NCBI GenBank assembly: GCA_019753405.1
Contig: JAIKLF010000003.1
Coordinates: forward strand, 124,001-188,000
DNA length: 64,000 nt
Direction: 5' to 3'
DNA from: Murdochiella sp. Marseille-P8839
Lineage (GTDB): Bacteria; Bacillota; Clostridia; Tissierellales; Peptoniphilaceae
The stretch's first letter is position 1; every line of letters starts with the position of its first letter. This document shows positions 18,123-26,565 of this stretch, piece by piece. Made by a program: the position numbers and the translations under genes. Below the pieces are notes generated by a model. It saw only the letters and a program-made list of their open reading frames with translations, made no database searches and was not told the DNA's origin.

Positions 18123-19568
18123 TCACGATTCTTCGCTGAAACGACTCTTTTGGAAGATTTGGAAGCCGTTTGCGGTTTGCACTTCCACATAAAGCGCAAT
18201 GCGATTCTGTGCATCCAACGCCTTCCAAAGATTGTCCGTGAACGTCTTCGCGTCGCCATCCCAGGCGAAACGCATCGGTTCGCCCTGAAAGCTTGGAAGT
18301 GGGTTGCCATTCGTCACATAGGTGGAGAGGAAGCGACCGAATCCGGGTTCTTTTTCATATCGGAAGGCGTAGTAGCCCGCCTGTTTTCCGCTTGCATTCA
18401 AGGCCTTCCAGATCGAAAGCTGCATTCCATCGGAACCAAGCAAGCCGGAGATACGCGGAGTAAAGTGCGGAGCATCCGGTTCAAAACGACGGCTTTGTAA
18501 AGCGTCATCGAAGGACTTTCCTTGGGATAGGCCTTCAAGAATGGTGTCGGTCTGGTCCCCGTTGGTGACCACCGTCACGGGCTTTTCACGATACATGGTG
18601 TGGGAAAGTGCACGATAGATAATCAGACTCGGATCCTCAACCAGAGCCGGATCATGGGCTTGGGTGTAGAGATCGCCGTCTCGTTGGACAAAGATGCGGT
18701 TTTGGCTGTTCGCGCTTCGTCCCATAATAAAATACGCCACAAGACGTTCATCGTGCGGGCCATGCGCCAACGCAATACCGCGCCCGGGATAGGGATTGCC
18801 GACGACAAGAGGGGCCAGAGATGGCGCATCGTCTCCCACTTGGGAACCGGCTTGGGCACAAACGTGGGGATTGACTTGCGCAGCCGTTCCCATATTGGCA
18901 AAGAACGGCGCTTTTTCTGCTGCGCAAAGGGGCACGTTGATGGCTTGTTTCGGCAAATCCCTTGTTAAACGCACGGCAAGCGCATGAACGACTGCCGGAA
19001 GAAGACGCCATTCGGCCTGTTTCATGACGCGGCGCTGCAGGGTTTCCGGTGTATCGTCTTCATGCACCGAAACGGCATGCTGTGCCAGAATCGGACCGGC
19101 ATCCGCCTCGGCCGTTACGAAATGCACTGTAGCACCGGTAATCTGTTGGCGATGTTGAAGCACTGCTTCATGCACATGCAGTCCGTAGTAGCCGCGTCCG
19201 CCGAACGAAGGCAAAAGTGCCGGATGAATGTTCACGATGCGATCGGGATAGGCTTGAATCATGCGCGGTGAGAGCACGCGCAAAAAGCCGGCCAGCGCGA
19301 TGAGCGCAATATCGGCTTCCTTTAATGCATCCAAAACCGCTTCGTCCCAGGCGTTGCCAGGAAAATCTTTAGCGGAAAAGACGGCGGTAGGAATATTCGC
19401 GTTTTTTGCCCGCTCCAGCGCATAAGCATCCGGCTGATCGGAAAGTACGAGGGAAATCTTTGCCGGTGCCAATTTTCCGGCGGATTCGGCATCGAGAAGC
19501 GCCTGTAAATTGGTGCCGCCGCCCGACACAAAGACCGCAACGGGAACGCAGGACCCTTTGCCGGTCAT
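18123..19568 (-). CDS. purN: Fusion: GAR transformylase (PurN) + PurO-like IMP cyclohydrolase
   Basis: One 481-codon frame carries two purine enzymes. Residues ~8-200 are a complete PurN: SGGGTNLQALLD at 15-26, LAGFLRVLSPRMI, then catalytic Asn113/His115 in VNIHPALLPSFGG and Asp157 in TAEADAGPI. After a linker (~205-250), residues ~254-481 match IMP cyclohydrolase of the PurO-like family (PF07826 type): GNPYPGRGIAL, AYFIMGRSANSQNRIF, VEDPSLIIY, VTNGDQTDTI, FEPDAPHFTPRISG, GNPLPSF. This supplies the final ring closure to IMP that the stand-alone AICARFT lacks. The ATG overlaps the purM stop by 4 bases. No frameshift is seen, so the fusion appears genuine. Confidence 0.9.
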   Translation of the reverse strand: MTGKGSCVPVAVFVSGGGTNLQALLDAESAGKLAPAKISLVLSDQPDAYALERAKNANIPTAVFSAKDFPGNAWDEAVLDALKEADIALIALAGFLRVLSPRMIQAYPDRIVNIHPALLPSFGGRGYYGLHVHEAVLQHRQQITGATVHFVTAEADAGPILAQHAVSVHEDDTPETLQRRVMKQAEWRLLPAVVHALAVRLTRDLPKQAINVPLCAAEKAPFFANMGTAAQVNPHVCAQAGSQVGDDAPSLAPLVVGNPYPGRGIALAHGPHDERLVAYFIMGRSANSQNRIFVQRDGDLYTQAHDPALVEDPSLIIYRALSHTMYREKPVTVVTNGDQTDTILEGLSQGKSFDDALQSRRFEPDAPHFTPRISGLLGSDGMQLSIWKALNASGKQAGYYAFRYEKEPGFGRFLSTYVTNGNPLPSFQGEPMRFAWDGDAKTFTDNLWKALDAQNRIALYVEVQTANGFQIFQKSRFSEES

Positions 19569-20617
19569 AGAATCACCTTCTCCAGCGAGGATACCACTTC
19601 ACCCAGGCGATAGGCTTCCTCGCCTTCTTCTTGCAGGACTTCAAGCGCTGTGGGAAGATCTTCTTTCGCTACGACGATGACGAAGCCGACGCCCATGTTA
19701 AAGGTGTTGTACATATCGTGCGTCGTAATTTTTCCGGCTTCCTGAATGAAGCGGAAGAGGAAGGGCAAACGAAGTGCCGCACGATCGATATTGGCACCGA
19801 GACCTTCCGGAAGCGCGCGCGGAATATTTTCATAGAAACCGCCGCCGGTGATGTGCGCCATACTTTTTACGTTTACCTGCTTCATGAGGGAGAGCACGGG
19901 CTTAACATAGATGCGTGTCGGTTCCAGAAGCGCTTCGCCGAGCGTTTTGTCGTCGAGCGTGGAATAGCGGGTCGTCCAGTCGGTATTTTTGTTTCCGTTC
20001 AGAATCTTGCGTACGAGAGAAAAGCCGTTGGAATGCACGCCGGAGGAAGGCAGAGCGATGAGCTGGTCCCCTTCCTTGACGTTGTTTTTGTCAATCATGT
20101 TCTTTTCATCGACAAGACCCACAGCAAAACCGGCCAGATCGTATTCGTCTTCCGGATAGAAGCCAGGCATTTCCGCGGTTTCTCCACCGATCAGGGCACA
20201 TCCGGACTGGACACAGCCTTCCGCGACCCCCTTCACGATTTGTGCTATGCGTTCCGGATCATTTTTTCCGCAGGCGATATAGTCGAGGAAAAAGAGCGGT
20301 ACGGCGCCACTGCACAGAATATCGTTGACACACATGGCGACGCAGTCGATGCCGATGGTGTCGTGCTTATCCAGCAAAAACGCATATTTGAGTTTTGTGC
20401 CTACGCCGTCAGTGCCGCTGACGAGAATCGGCTTTTCCATGCCGGCAATGTCCGGAGCAAAGAGCCCGCCGAATCCGCCGATGCCGGAAAGTACGCCCGG
20501 TGTCGTTGTGCGTGCAATATGTTCCTTCATTAACTCTACCGCGCGATAGCCGGCGGTAATGTCTACGCCCGCTTCTTTATAGGCAGCAGAAGAGGACTGT
20601 CGATTCATCTCATCCAT
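19565..20617 (-). CDS. purM: Phosphoribosylformylglycinamidine cyclo-ligase (AIR synthetase)
   Basis: Closes the imidazole ring, FGAM to AIR (step 5). The 350 residues show YKEAGVDITAGYRAVELMK, the conserved SGTDGVGTKLKYAF, MCVNDILCSGAVPLFFLDY, GGETAEMPGFY, SSGVHSNGFSLVRK and HITGGGFYENIPR. The start is ATG 20617, which shares one base with the purF stop (TAATG); a longer frame would run back into purF. Translational coupling within the operon is likely. Confidence 0.97.
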   Translation of the reverse strand: MDEMNRQSSSAAYKEAGVDITAGYRAVELMKEHIARTTTPGVLSGIGGFGGLFAPDIAGMEKPILVSGTDGVGTKLKYAFLLDKHDTIGIDCVAMCVNDILCSGAVPLFFLDYIACGKNDPERIAQIVKGVAEGCVQSGCALIGGETAEMPGFYPEDEYDLAGFAVGLVDEKNMIDKNNVKEGDQLIALPSSGVHSNGFSLVRKILNGNKNTDWTTRYSTLDDKTLGEALLEPTRIYVKPVLSLMKQVNVKSMAHITGGGFYENIPRALPEGLGANIDRAALRLPFLFRFIQEAGKITTHDMYNTFNMGVGFVIVVAKEDLPTALEVLQEEGEEAYRLGEVVSSLEKVIL

Positions 20618-22041
20618 TATTCTTCTCCATTCCAGCAATAGGTGCACAGTTGGCAGCGAGGAAGCCCGATGGCTTCGATGGTTCCTTCCAGCGTCTGGTA
20701 TTCCAGCGAGGAAAAATGAAATTGTTCGGCAATCTTGTCGCGCATGGCTCGCCCGCGTTCGGTGTTACCGTCACGGTATTCGTCGAGATGATTAAAGCCT
20801 TCTTCCCCTTCCAGCTGCAGGATGATACGGCGAGTAAGCAGTTCCATCTCGTTGTTGGTGCGCGAAAAGTTCAAATATTTGCAGCTAAAGAGAATCGGTG
20901 GCGACGCGGAGCGCATGTGGACGCATTTTGCACCGTTGCGGTAGAGAAAATCGACCGTTTCACGAAGCTGGGTGCCGCGCACGATGGAATCGTCCACGAT
21001 GAGCAACTTCTTGTCGTCGATGTAATCCGTAATGGGCAACTGTTTCATGTGGGCCACGCGATTGCGTTCCGCTTGGCGTGCAGGGGTAAACGAGCGCGAC
21101 CAGGTCGGCGTGTATTTGAGCATCGGACGTCCGAAGGGTACGCCGCTTTCAAAGGCATAGCCCTGTCCATAGGCCAAACCGGAATCCGGTACACCGCCGA
21201 CAAAGTCAATATCGGGAATGCCGTTATTTTTCCGATCATTCTCCGCCATAATTTCGCCGCTGCGATAGCGGGATTTTTCCACTCCCTTGCCTTCATAGGC
21301 GGAATTGGCATAGCCGTAATACGTCCAAAGGAAAGCACAGATTTTCATTTCTTCCTGTGCTTCCAGAACCGTTTTGAAGCCGGTGGGCGTAATTTCCACC
21401 GCTTCGCCCGGGCCAAGCTCTTTTACCGTTTGATAGCCCAGCTTGCGGTAGGGAAAGGGTTCGAAGGAAACGCAATGTCCCTCGGCGTTTTCGCCTACAA
21501 AGACGGGAAGGCGTCCATAAAAATCGCGAGCAGCGATAATGGCGCCGTCATCTTTTAACAGCAGCAACGAAGCCGTTCCTTCGATACGCCGCTGCACGGC
21601 GCGAATGCCGTCGATATAGGAATCTTCCTCGGCCATCATGGCGGCGATGAGTTCCACGCTGTTGACTTGCCCGTTGGTCATGGCGTCAAAGTGTGCGCCG
21701 GGTTTCGAAAGATATTCTTCAATCAGCTTCTCTTTGTTGTTGATCACGCCGATGAAGCAGAGGGCAAAGGTACCGAATTTCGATCGGATCAAAAGCGGCT
21801 GTGGATCGTAATCGCTGATGCAACCGATCGCGGACGTGGCTTTCATTTCCTCAAAAATGGATTCAAAACGGGTCCGAAACGGTGAATTTTCAATGTCATG
21901 AATTTCCCGTTGCAGTCCGATCTCCTTGTCATAGCCCGCCATGCCGGCACGATGTGTGCCGAGATGCGAATGGTAGTCGGTGCCGTAAAATACATCGACC
22001 AGGGCGTCTCGCCGGGAGGCAACGCCAAAAAAACCGCCCAT
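20617..22041 (-). CDS. purF: Amidophosphoribosyltransferase-like protein without the N-terminal Cys nucleophile
   Basis: PurF forms phosphoribosylamine from PRPP (first step). The 474 residues have an Ntn-hydrolase-like front half and a phosphoribosyltransferase back half with the PRPP loop LLIVDDSIVRGTQLRETV and HMRSASPP. The start is MGGFFGVASRR, whereas glutamine-using PurF begins MCGIFG and uses that Cys as nucleophile; Gly here cannot do so. A divergent MGGFFG clade also occurs in Bacteroidetes annotations (from memory). A Cys cluster CQLCTYC sits at the C-terminus. It may use ammonia or a partner amidase; that is inference. AAGGAG precedes ATG 22041. It is the only PurF-like gene in an otherwise nearly complete operon. 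Confidence 0.9.
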   Translation of the reverse strand: MGGFFGVASRRDALVDVFYGTDYHSHLGTHRAGMAGYDKEIGLQREIHDIENSPFRTRFESIFEEMKATSAIGCISDYDPQPLLIRSKFGTFALCFIGVINNKEKLIEEYLSKPGAHFDAMTNGQVNSVELIAAMMAEEDSYIDGIRAVQRRIEGTASLLLLKDDGAIIAARDFYGRLPVFVGENAEGHCVSFEPFPYRKLGYQTVKELGPGEAVEITPTGFKTVLEAQEEMKICAFLWTYYGYANSAYEGKGVEKSRYRSGEIMAENDRKNNGIPDIDFVGGVPDSGLAYGQGYAFESGVPFGRPMLKYTPTWSRSFTPARQAERNRVAHMKQLPITDYIDDKKLLIVDDSIVRGTQLRETVDFLYRNGAKCVHMRSASPPILFSCKYLNFSRTNNEMELLTRRIILQLEGEEGFNHLDEYRDGNTERGRAMRDKIAEQFHFSSLEYQTLEGTIEAIGLPRCQLCTYCWNGEE

Positions 22042-22115
22042 AGTTACTCCTTACTGCGTTCTTAGGTTTGTTGCGGACAAACGGCGATGTAGCCGTTTGC
22101 AGAATGTAGAAGTGC

Positions 22116-22832
22116 TTAGGCCTGTTCGCCGAATACGCGATGCATCATTTCTTTATAGGCATCTTCGACACCGCCCATATCGCGGCGGAAACGGTCTTTG
22201 TCCAGCTTTTCATTGGTCTCCGCATCCCAGAAGCGGCAGGTGTCCGGCGAAATTTCATCCGCCAACACGATGGATCCGTCAGCGGTACGACCGAATTCCA
22301 GTTTAAAGTCGACCAGCTTGACGTTGAGCTTCTTGAAATAGGCTTTCAGTGTGTCATTGACTTTGAACGCCATTTCCGTGATACGATCCAGTTCCTCTTC
22401 GGTAGCCAATTTAAGAGCCAGAACATGATAGCGGTTAATCAGCGGATCATGCAGGTCATCATCTTTATAGGAGAATTCAAGCGTCGGCTGATCGAACACG
22501 ATGCCTTCCTCTACACCATAGCGCTTGGCAAAGGAACCGGCGGAAATATTGCGGATAATGACTTCCAGCGGCACAATTTCGACTTTTTTGACCACAGTGT
22601 TGCGATCATCCAGTTCTTTTACGAAGTGCGTCGGCACGCCTTCCTTCTCCAGCAGTTGCATGAGGAAGTTTGTCATGCGGTTGTTGATGGCGCCCTTTCC
22701 GACGATGGTTCCACGCTTTGCACCGTCTCCGGCTGTAGCATCATCCTTATAGGACACGATGACTTTGTCGCTTTCGTCCGTAGCGTAAACTTTTTTCGCT
22801 TTTCCTTCGTAGAGCTGTTCCAGTTTTTCCAT
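22116..22832 (-). CDS. purC: SAICAR synthetase
   Basis: Ligates aspartate to CAIR using ATP (step 7). The 238 residues begin [19 protein letters not shown] and continue with the family signatures [52 protein letters not shown]-like [12 protein letters not shown] and [14 protein letters not shown]. Length is normal. AAGGAGG lies just upstream of ATG 22832. A 128-bp gap with a terminator-like hairpin separates it from purE. Confidence 0.97.
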   Translation of the reverse strand: MEKLEQLYEGKAKKVYATDESDKVIVSYKDDATAGDGAKRGTIVGKGAINNRMTNFLMQLLEKEGVPTHFVKELDDRNTVVKKVEIVPLEVIIRNISAGSFAKRYGVEEGIVFDQPTLEFSYKDDDLHDPLINRYHVLALKLATEEELDRITEMAFKVNDTLKAYFKKLNVKLVDFKLEFGRTADGSIVLADEISPDTCRFWDAETNEKLDKDRFRRDMGGVEDAYKEMMHRVFGEQA

Positions 22833-22911
22833 GGGTATCCTCCTTATTTATGCTGTACTTTTACCTTGTACCATAACACCTTGCACCGTATGCCGGTGCC
22901 CAATCGACATG

Positions 22912-22956
22912 AAAACAAAATTGCCGCAGGCCTGCCCGAAGGCGGTCAAGCGGCAA
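22912..22956 (-). terminator. Terminator-like hairpin between purE and purC
   Basis: Starting 4 bases after the purE stop, TTGCCGC (22950-22956) can pair with GCGGCAA (22921-22927) around an inner GCC-TTCG-GGC hairpin. TTTTGTTTT follows on the minus strand. It would reduce or regulate read-through from purE into the rest of the operon. A second small palindrome (GCACCG-n5-CGGTGC, 22883-22899) lies between it and purC. Confidence 0.55.
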
Positions 22957-22960
22957 ATCC

Positions 22961-23458
22961 TTATTTTTCAGCAAAGCGGGCAGAAATTTTGCGGTCTTTC
23001 TCCCGGACGTTTTCGGCATCTTTTGCGCGCTTTTCTTCCAGACGTTTGTCGAGCGCTTCATCGCTGAGCGCAAGAATTTCCGCAGCAAGCAACGCGGCAT
23101 TTTTCGATCCGTTGATCGCAACCGTTGCGACCGGAATGCCCGAGGGCATCATCACCGTTGAAAGCAAGGCATCCATGCCGTCCAAGGCCTGGGAAGTACA
23201 AGGAATGCCGATAACCGGAAGCGTGGTGTTCGCTGCAAATGCACCGGCCAAGTGGGCGGCCATGCCCGCGGCGCAGATGAGCACCCCAAAGCCGTTTTCT
23301 TTCGCGTGTACCGCAAAGTCGCGCGCTTCTTCCGGTGTGCGATGCGCGGAGTACACGTGTACCGCAAAGGGAATCTCCAGCTCCTTCAGGATATCCACCG
23401 CTTTTTCCATGATGGGCAAATCGCTGTCGCTGCCCATGATCAACGCTACTTTTTTCAT
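22961..23458 (-). CDS. purE: N5-carboxyaminoimidazole ribonucleotide mutase / AIR carboxylase
   Basis: Carboxylates the imidazole ring to CAIR (step 6). The 165 residues carry GSDSDLPIMEKAVDIL, VYSAHRTPEEARDFA, ICAAGMAAHLAGAFAANTT, LPVIGIPCTSQALDGMDAL and MPSGIPVATVAINGSKNA. This looks like class I PurE, which needs PurK to make N5-CAIR, yet no purK lies in this operon; purK could be elsewhere. The start is chosen at ATG 23458 with GAAAGGAG in front. First gene of the operon, 82 bp after the ATPase gene, with no clear promoter or purine riboswitch in that gap. Confidence 0.95.
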   Translation of the reverse strand: MKKVALIMGSDSDLPIMEKAVDILKELEIPFAVHVYSAHRTPEEARDFAVHAKENGFGVLICAAGMAAHLAGAFAANTTLPVIGIPCTSQALDGMDALLSTVMMPSGIPVATVAINGSKNAALLAAEILALSDEALDKRLEEKRAKDAENVREKDRKISARFAEK

Positions 23459-23540
23459 GATGACTCCTTTCGTCAAGCCTGCGGCGATGCCGCTTTTGCA
23501 ACGAATGTTTTTTCCTCGTCGGAAAGAACAGGGCGAAGAA

Positions 23541-26285
23541 TCACTTTTTCTCTCGCATCCCCTGATGAATTTCGGTCGCCAGGAAGGGGATGGTGGCCAA
23601 TATCAGCGTCGGCACCCATTCCTTGAAGGTCATAAACGACACGTGGAAGAGCGAGGCGAGGAAGGGAATGTAGAGCACGATCAGAAGCAGAAACACGCCG
23701 ATCAGAATCGCCATATTCATGGATTTGTTGGAGAACCAACCGATTTCGCTCATGGTCTGTGTTTCGGACCGAGCAGCCATGGCGCGGAAAAGTTCCGCCA
23801 GGATCAACGTGGCAAAGGTCATGGTGCGTCCTTCCGCCAACTTTTCTTCCCCACTGAGCCCATGGCCAAAGTAGAAGTAACCGATGGCAAAGGCTGCCAA
23901 CGTCGCCACGCCGATCGCTATTGCTTGCACGATAATCGAGGACATCTCCTTTTTGCCGATGATGGGTTCCGCCGGATCGCGCGGTTTCTCCTCCATTACG
24001 CCCTTTTCGCCCGGCTCCATGCCCAAGGCCAGCGCCGGCAACGAATCCGTCACCAGATTCAGCCACAACAGCATGATGGGGGAAAGCGGCGTCGGGAAGC
24101 GAAAGCCACTGTTAGAGAATACCAGAATGAGGTCAATAATCATAGCGGCGGCGACGACAATAACCTCTCCAATGTTGCAAGAAAGCAGAAAGTTGACAAA
24201 TTTTTTGATGTTGGCATAGATGATGCGTCCCTCTTCCACGGCGTTGACGATGGTCGCAAAGTTATCGTCGGTTAAGATGACCTCTGCGGTATTCTTTGCG
24301 ACGTCCGTGCCGGTGATGCCCATCGAAACCCCGATATCGGCACGCTTAATCGCCGGAGCATCGTTGACGCCGTCACCGGTCATCGCGGTGATTTCTCCGT
24401 TGGCTTTTAATGCATCGACGATTTGCACCTTATTTTGCGGTGAAACACGGGCGAAAATACGTTTTTCTTTGACAATTTCCCGAATTTCTTCTTCACTCTT
24501 ATCATTGAGCTCCGCACCCATAATGGCTTGGGACTCGTGATCCGCAATGCCTAATTCTTTACCGATGGCATAAGCGGTTTCCAGATAGTCGCCGGTGATC
24601 ATCATGGTCGTAATGCCGGCGGAGCGCGTTTCCGCAATGGCCGCTTTCGCCTCGGAACGTGGCGGGTCAATCATGCCGGTGAGCCCGACGAACACCATAT
24701 CCCGTTCGATGTTTTCCGGTGTCTGTCTCTCTTTTTCGGGCAATTCTTCCCAGCTGCGATAGGCATAGGCAAGGCAGCGCAGAGCCTGACGGGCATATTC
24801 CGAGTTCTTCGCCAACAGTTCTTTACGTATTTCCGGTGTGAGCGGCTGTTCTTTGCCGTCCAGAAGAATCCGGTTGCAGTAGTTGATGACAATATCCGGG
24901 GCTCCTTTTGTAAAGGAAGCGATGGCGTTTTCAAAATAATTTTCATTGAAGGTGGTCATCATCTTGCGCGAGGAATCAAACGGAATCTCATCAATGCGCG
25001 GGCTGCGGGCGGCGAGCTCTTCGGGCACAATGCCGGCCTTATGTGCCATGGTCAAAAGCGCCCCTTCGGTCGGATCGCCGATGGTGGTGTTGCCCTTCTG
25101 TTCATCTGGAACAATTTTGGCATCGTTGGCGGAGGCGGCGATGACGATGAGCGTTTCGAGCATGCGATCGTCCTCGGTTGTGATTTTTTCACCATTGAAA
25201 AGCAGGTCGCCGACAGGCGAATAGCCGATGCCCGTAACCTCTAAATCACGACCGTTGGCAAAAATCTTGGTGACGGTCATTTCATTTTGCGTCAAGGTTC
25301 CGGTTTTGTCGGAACAGATGACGGTCGTGGTGCCGAGGGTCTCAACGGACAGCAACTTCTTAACGATGGCATTTCGATTCGCCATGCGCTTCATGCCGAT
25401 GGATAGAACAATCGTAACCACCGCGGTCATGCCTTCAGGAATGGCTGCGACGCCAAGCGACACCGCCGTCATAGCGATGCGCAAAGGCTGTTCACCGCTG
25501 ATCAGACCAAGGACAAAGACAAAGGCGGAAACGGCAAGAACCATGCGCCCCAATACGCCGGAAAGTTGATTGAGCTTTTTCTGTAAGGGTGAGGCTTCGT
25601 CTTCGTAAGCCTGAATGGTATCGGCGATTTGGCCGATTTCCGTATCGTGCCCTGTCGTCGTAACAATACCGCGACCGTGTCCATAGGTGACGATGGTCGA
25701 AGAAAACGCTAAGTTCTCGCGGTCGCCAATGCCGCGCTCTTCCGAAAATAGTGCTTTCGCCTGTTTTTCCGCGGCGACGGATTCTCCGGTAAAGGAAGAT
25801 TCATCAATTTGCAAGTTAGAGGAATCGATCAGCCGCAGATCCGCAGGGACAATGTCGCCGGTTTCCAACAGTACCAAATCGCCCGGAACGAGTTCCTCAG
25901 CTTTGACACTGATCAGTTGTCCGTCGCGAATTGCTTTCGCGTTGGGTGAGCTCATCTTTTGCAGGGCGGCGACGGAATCTTCCGCTTTGCCTTCCTGATA
26001 GATGGACAAAATTGCATTCAAGACAACGATGGCAATAATAATGATGGCTTCAATGCCGGAATCGGTGAGGGCGGAAATGATCGCTGCGGCAATCAGAATG
26101 AGGACAAGCGGATCTTTCAGCTGGTTGATCAGCTTTTCGATCAGCGGCGTTTTCTCCGCTTCTTTCAGTTTATTTGGCCCGTATTTTTCGAGGCGTTCAG
26201 GAATTTCCTGCATCGCAAGACCGTTTGTTTGACTGGTCTTAAGCTCTTGTGCCACCGCTTCGGCGGACTTTTGATACCACTCCAT
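23541..26285 (-). CDS. P-type cation-transporting ATPase (Ca2+/Mn2+ type, probably manganese efflux)
   Basis: P2A-type pump of 914 residues with the N-terminal cation-ATPase domain, TGES actuator motif (166-169), PEG in the M4 helix (IPEGM, ~283), phosphorylated Asp in SDKTGTLT (~326), TGDGVNDAP hinge motif and six C-terminal membrane helices. By sequence it would be called a calcium pump. The leader, however, carries a yybP-ykoY-like riboswitch, which senses Mn2+ and controls related pumps such as Lactococcus YoaB, so Mn2+ export is the better guess. AAGGAGGTACC precedes ATG 26285; a 30-codon upstream extension is leader RNA, not protein. Confidence 0.92.
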   Translation of the reverse strand: MEWYQKSAEAVAQELKTSQTNGLAMQEIPERLEKYGPNKLKEAEKTPLIEKLINQLKDPLVLILIAAAIISALTDSGIEAIIIIAIVVLNAILSIYQEGKAEDSVAALQKMSSPNAKAIRDGQLISVKAEELVPGDLVLLETGDIVPADLRLIDSSNLQIDESSFTGESVAAEKQAKALFSEERGIGDRENLAFSSTIVTYGHGRGIVTTTGHDTEIGQIADTIQAYEDEASPLQKKLNQLSGVLGRMVLAVSAFVFVLGLISGEQPLRIAMTAVSLGVAAIPEGMTAVVTIVLSIGMKRMANRNAIVKKLLSVETLGTTTVICSDKTGTLTQNEMTVTKIFANGRDLEVTGIGYSPVGDLLFNGEKITTEDDRMLETLIVIAASANDAKIVPDEQKGNTTIGDPTEGALLTMAHKAGIVPEELAARSPRIDEIPFDSSRKMMTTFNENYFENAIASFTKGAPDIVINYCNRILLDGKEQPLTPEIRKELLAKNSEYARQALRCLAYAYRSWEELPEKERQTPENIERDMVFVGLTGMIDPPRSEAKAAIAETRSAGITTMMITGDYLETAYAIGKELGIADHESQAIMGAELNDKSEEEIREIVKEKRIFARVSPQNKVQIVDALKANGEITAMTGDGVNDAPAIKRADIGVSMGITGTDVAKNTAEVILTDDNFATIVNAVEEGRIIYANIKKFVNFLLSCNIGEVIVVAAAMIIDLILVFSNSGFRFPTPLSPIMLLWLNLVTDSLPALALGMEPGEKGVMEEKPRDPAEPIIGKKEMSSIIVQAIAIGVATLAAFAIGYFYFGHGLSGEEKLAEGRTMTFATLILAELFRAMAARSETQTMSEIGWFSNKSMNMAILIGVFLLLIVLYIPFLASLFHVSFMTFKEWVPTLILATIPFLATEIHQGMREKK

Positions 26286-26371
26286 GGTACCTCCTTTTTG
26301 TTCGGCTACTGTTCTTCTCTTCGGCACTTCTCTTCGCACACCGGCAAAACGCGGTAGTGCGCCGGAAGGCC

Positions 26372-26464
26372 GCATTGAGTCTCGCTTACCTGCTCATACA
26401 GGTCTCGAACCGAACATCAGGATGTCGGGTTGACGATTCGATATTCACAAGCTACTCCCTCAGC
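26372..26464 (-). ncRNA. yybP-ykoY family (manganese) riboswitch in the ATPase leader
   Basis: Read leftward, the leader shows GAGGGAGTAGC near its start, a GTCAACCCGACATC segment, and later GGTAAGCGAGACTC. These match the conserved GGGGAGUAGC, the GUCAxC segment and the AGCGAGAC element of yybP-ykoY RNAs, in the right order. The two conserved loops are about 65 nt apart. The aptamer begins a few bases after a TATAAT -10 and sits ~90 nt upstream of the ATPase start. The expression platform is probably the GC-rich stretch at 26330-26372, but its switching helix was not resolved. The match is from memory of the consensus, not a covariance search. Confidence 0.72.
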
Positions 26465-26468
26465 CTCT

Positions 26469-26474
26469 ATTATA
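26469..26474 (-). promoter_or_regulatory. -10 element (TATAAT) of the riboswitch/ATPase transcript
   Basis: Perfect TATAAT on the minus strand, 6-8 bases before the first conserved riboswitch bases. No good -35 hexamer is seen 17 bp upstream, where the DNA is a C/T-rich tract. Confidence 0.6.
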
Positions 26475-26565
26475 GCGGAAAGGGAAGGAAATGGGAAAAG
26501 AGAAGGACAAAGCCGCGCCGTATGATACAATGACTCCGACATTTATAAAGCAGAAAGAAGGACGA

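Noticed and set aside
23459-23540. Purine riboswitch upstream of purE
   Set aside because: The gap is 82 bp and lacks the guanine/adenine aptamer core; only a small GCGGC-atc-GCCGC hairpin is present.
22140-24275. 711-codon + strand frame across purC, purE and the ATPase gene
   Set aside because: Spans three clearly real leftward genes and their gaps; His/Phe/Arg-rich composition is typical of an antisense shadow.
26432-26472. A + strand promoter formed by TTGACG and TATTAT before walJ
   Set aside because: The hexamers are more than 30 bp apart; both fall inside the leftward riboswitch leader and its -10 element.
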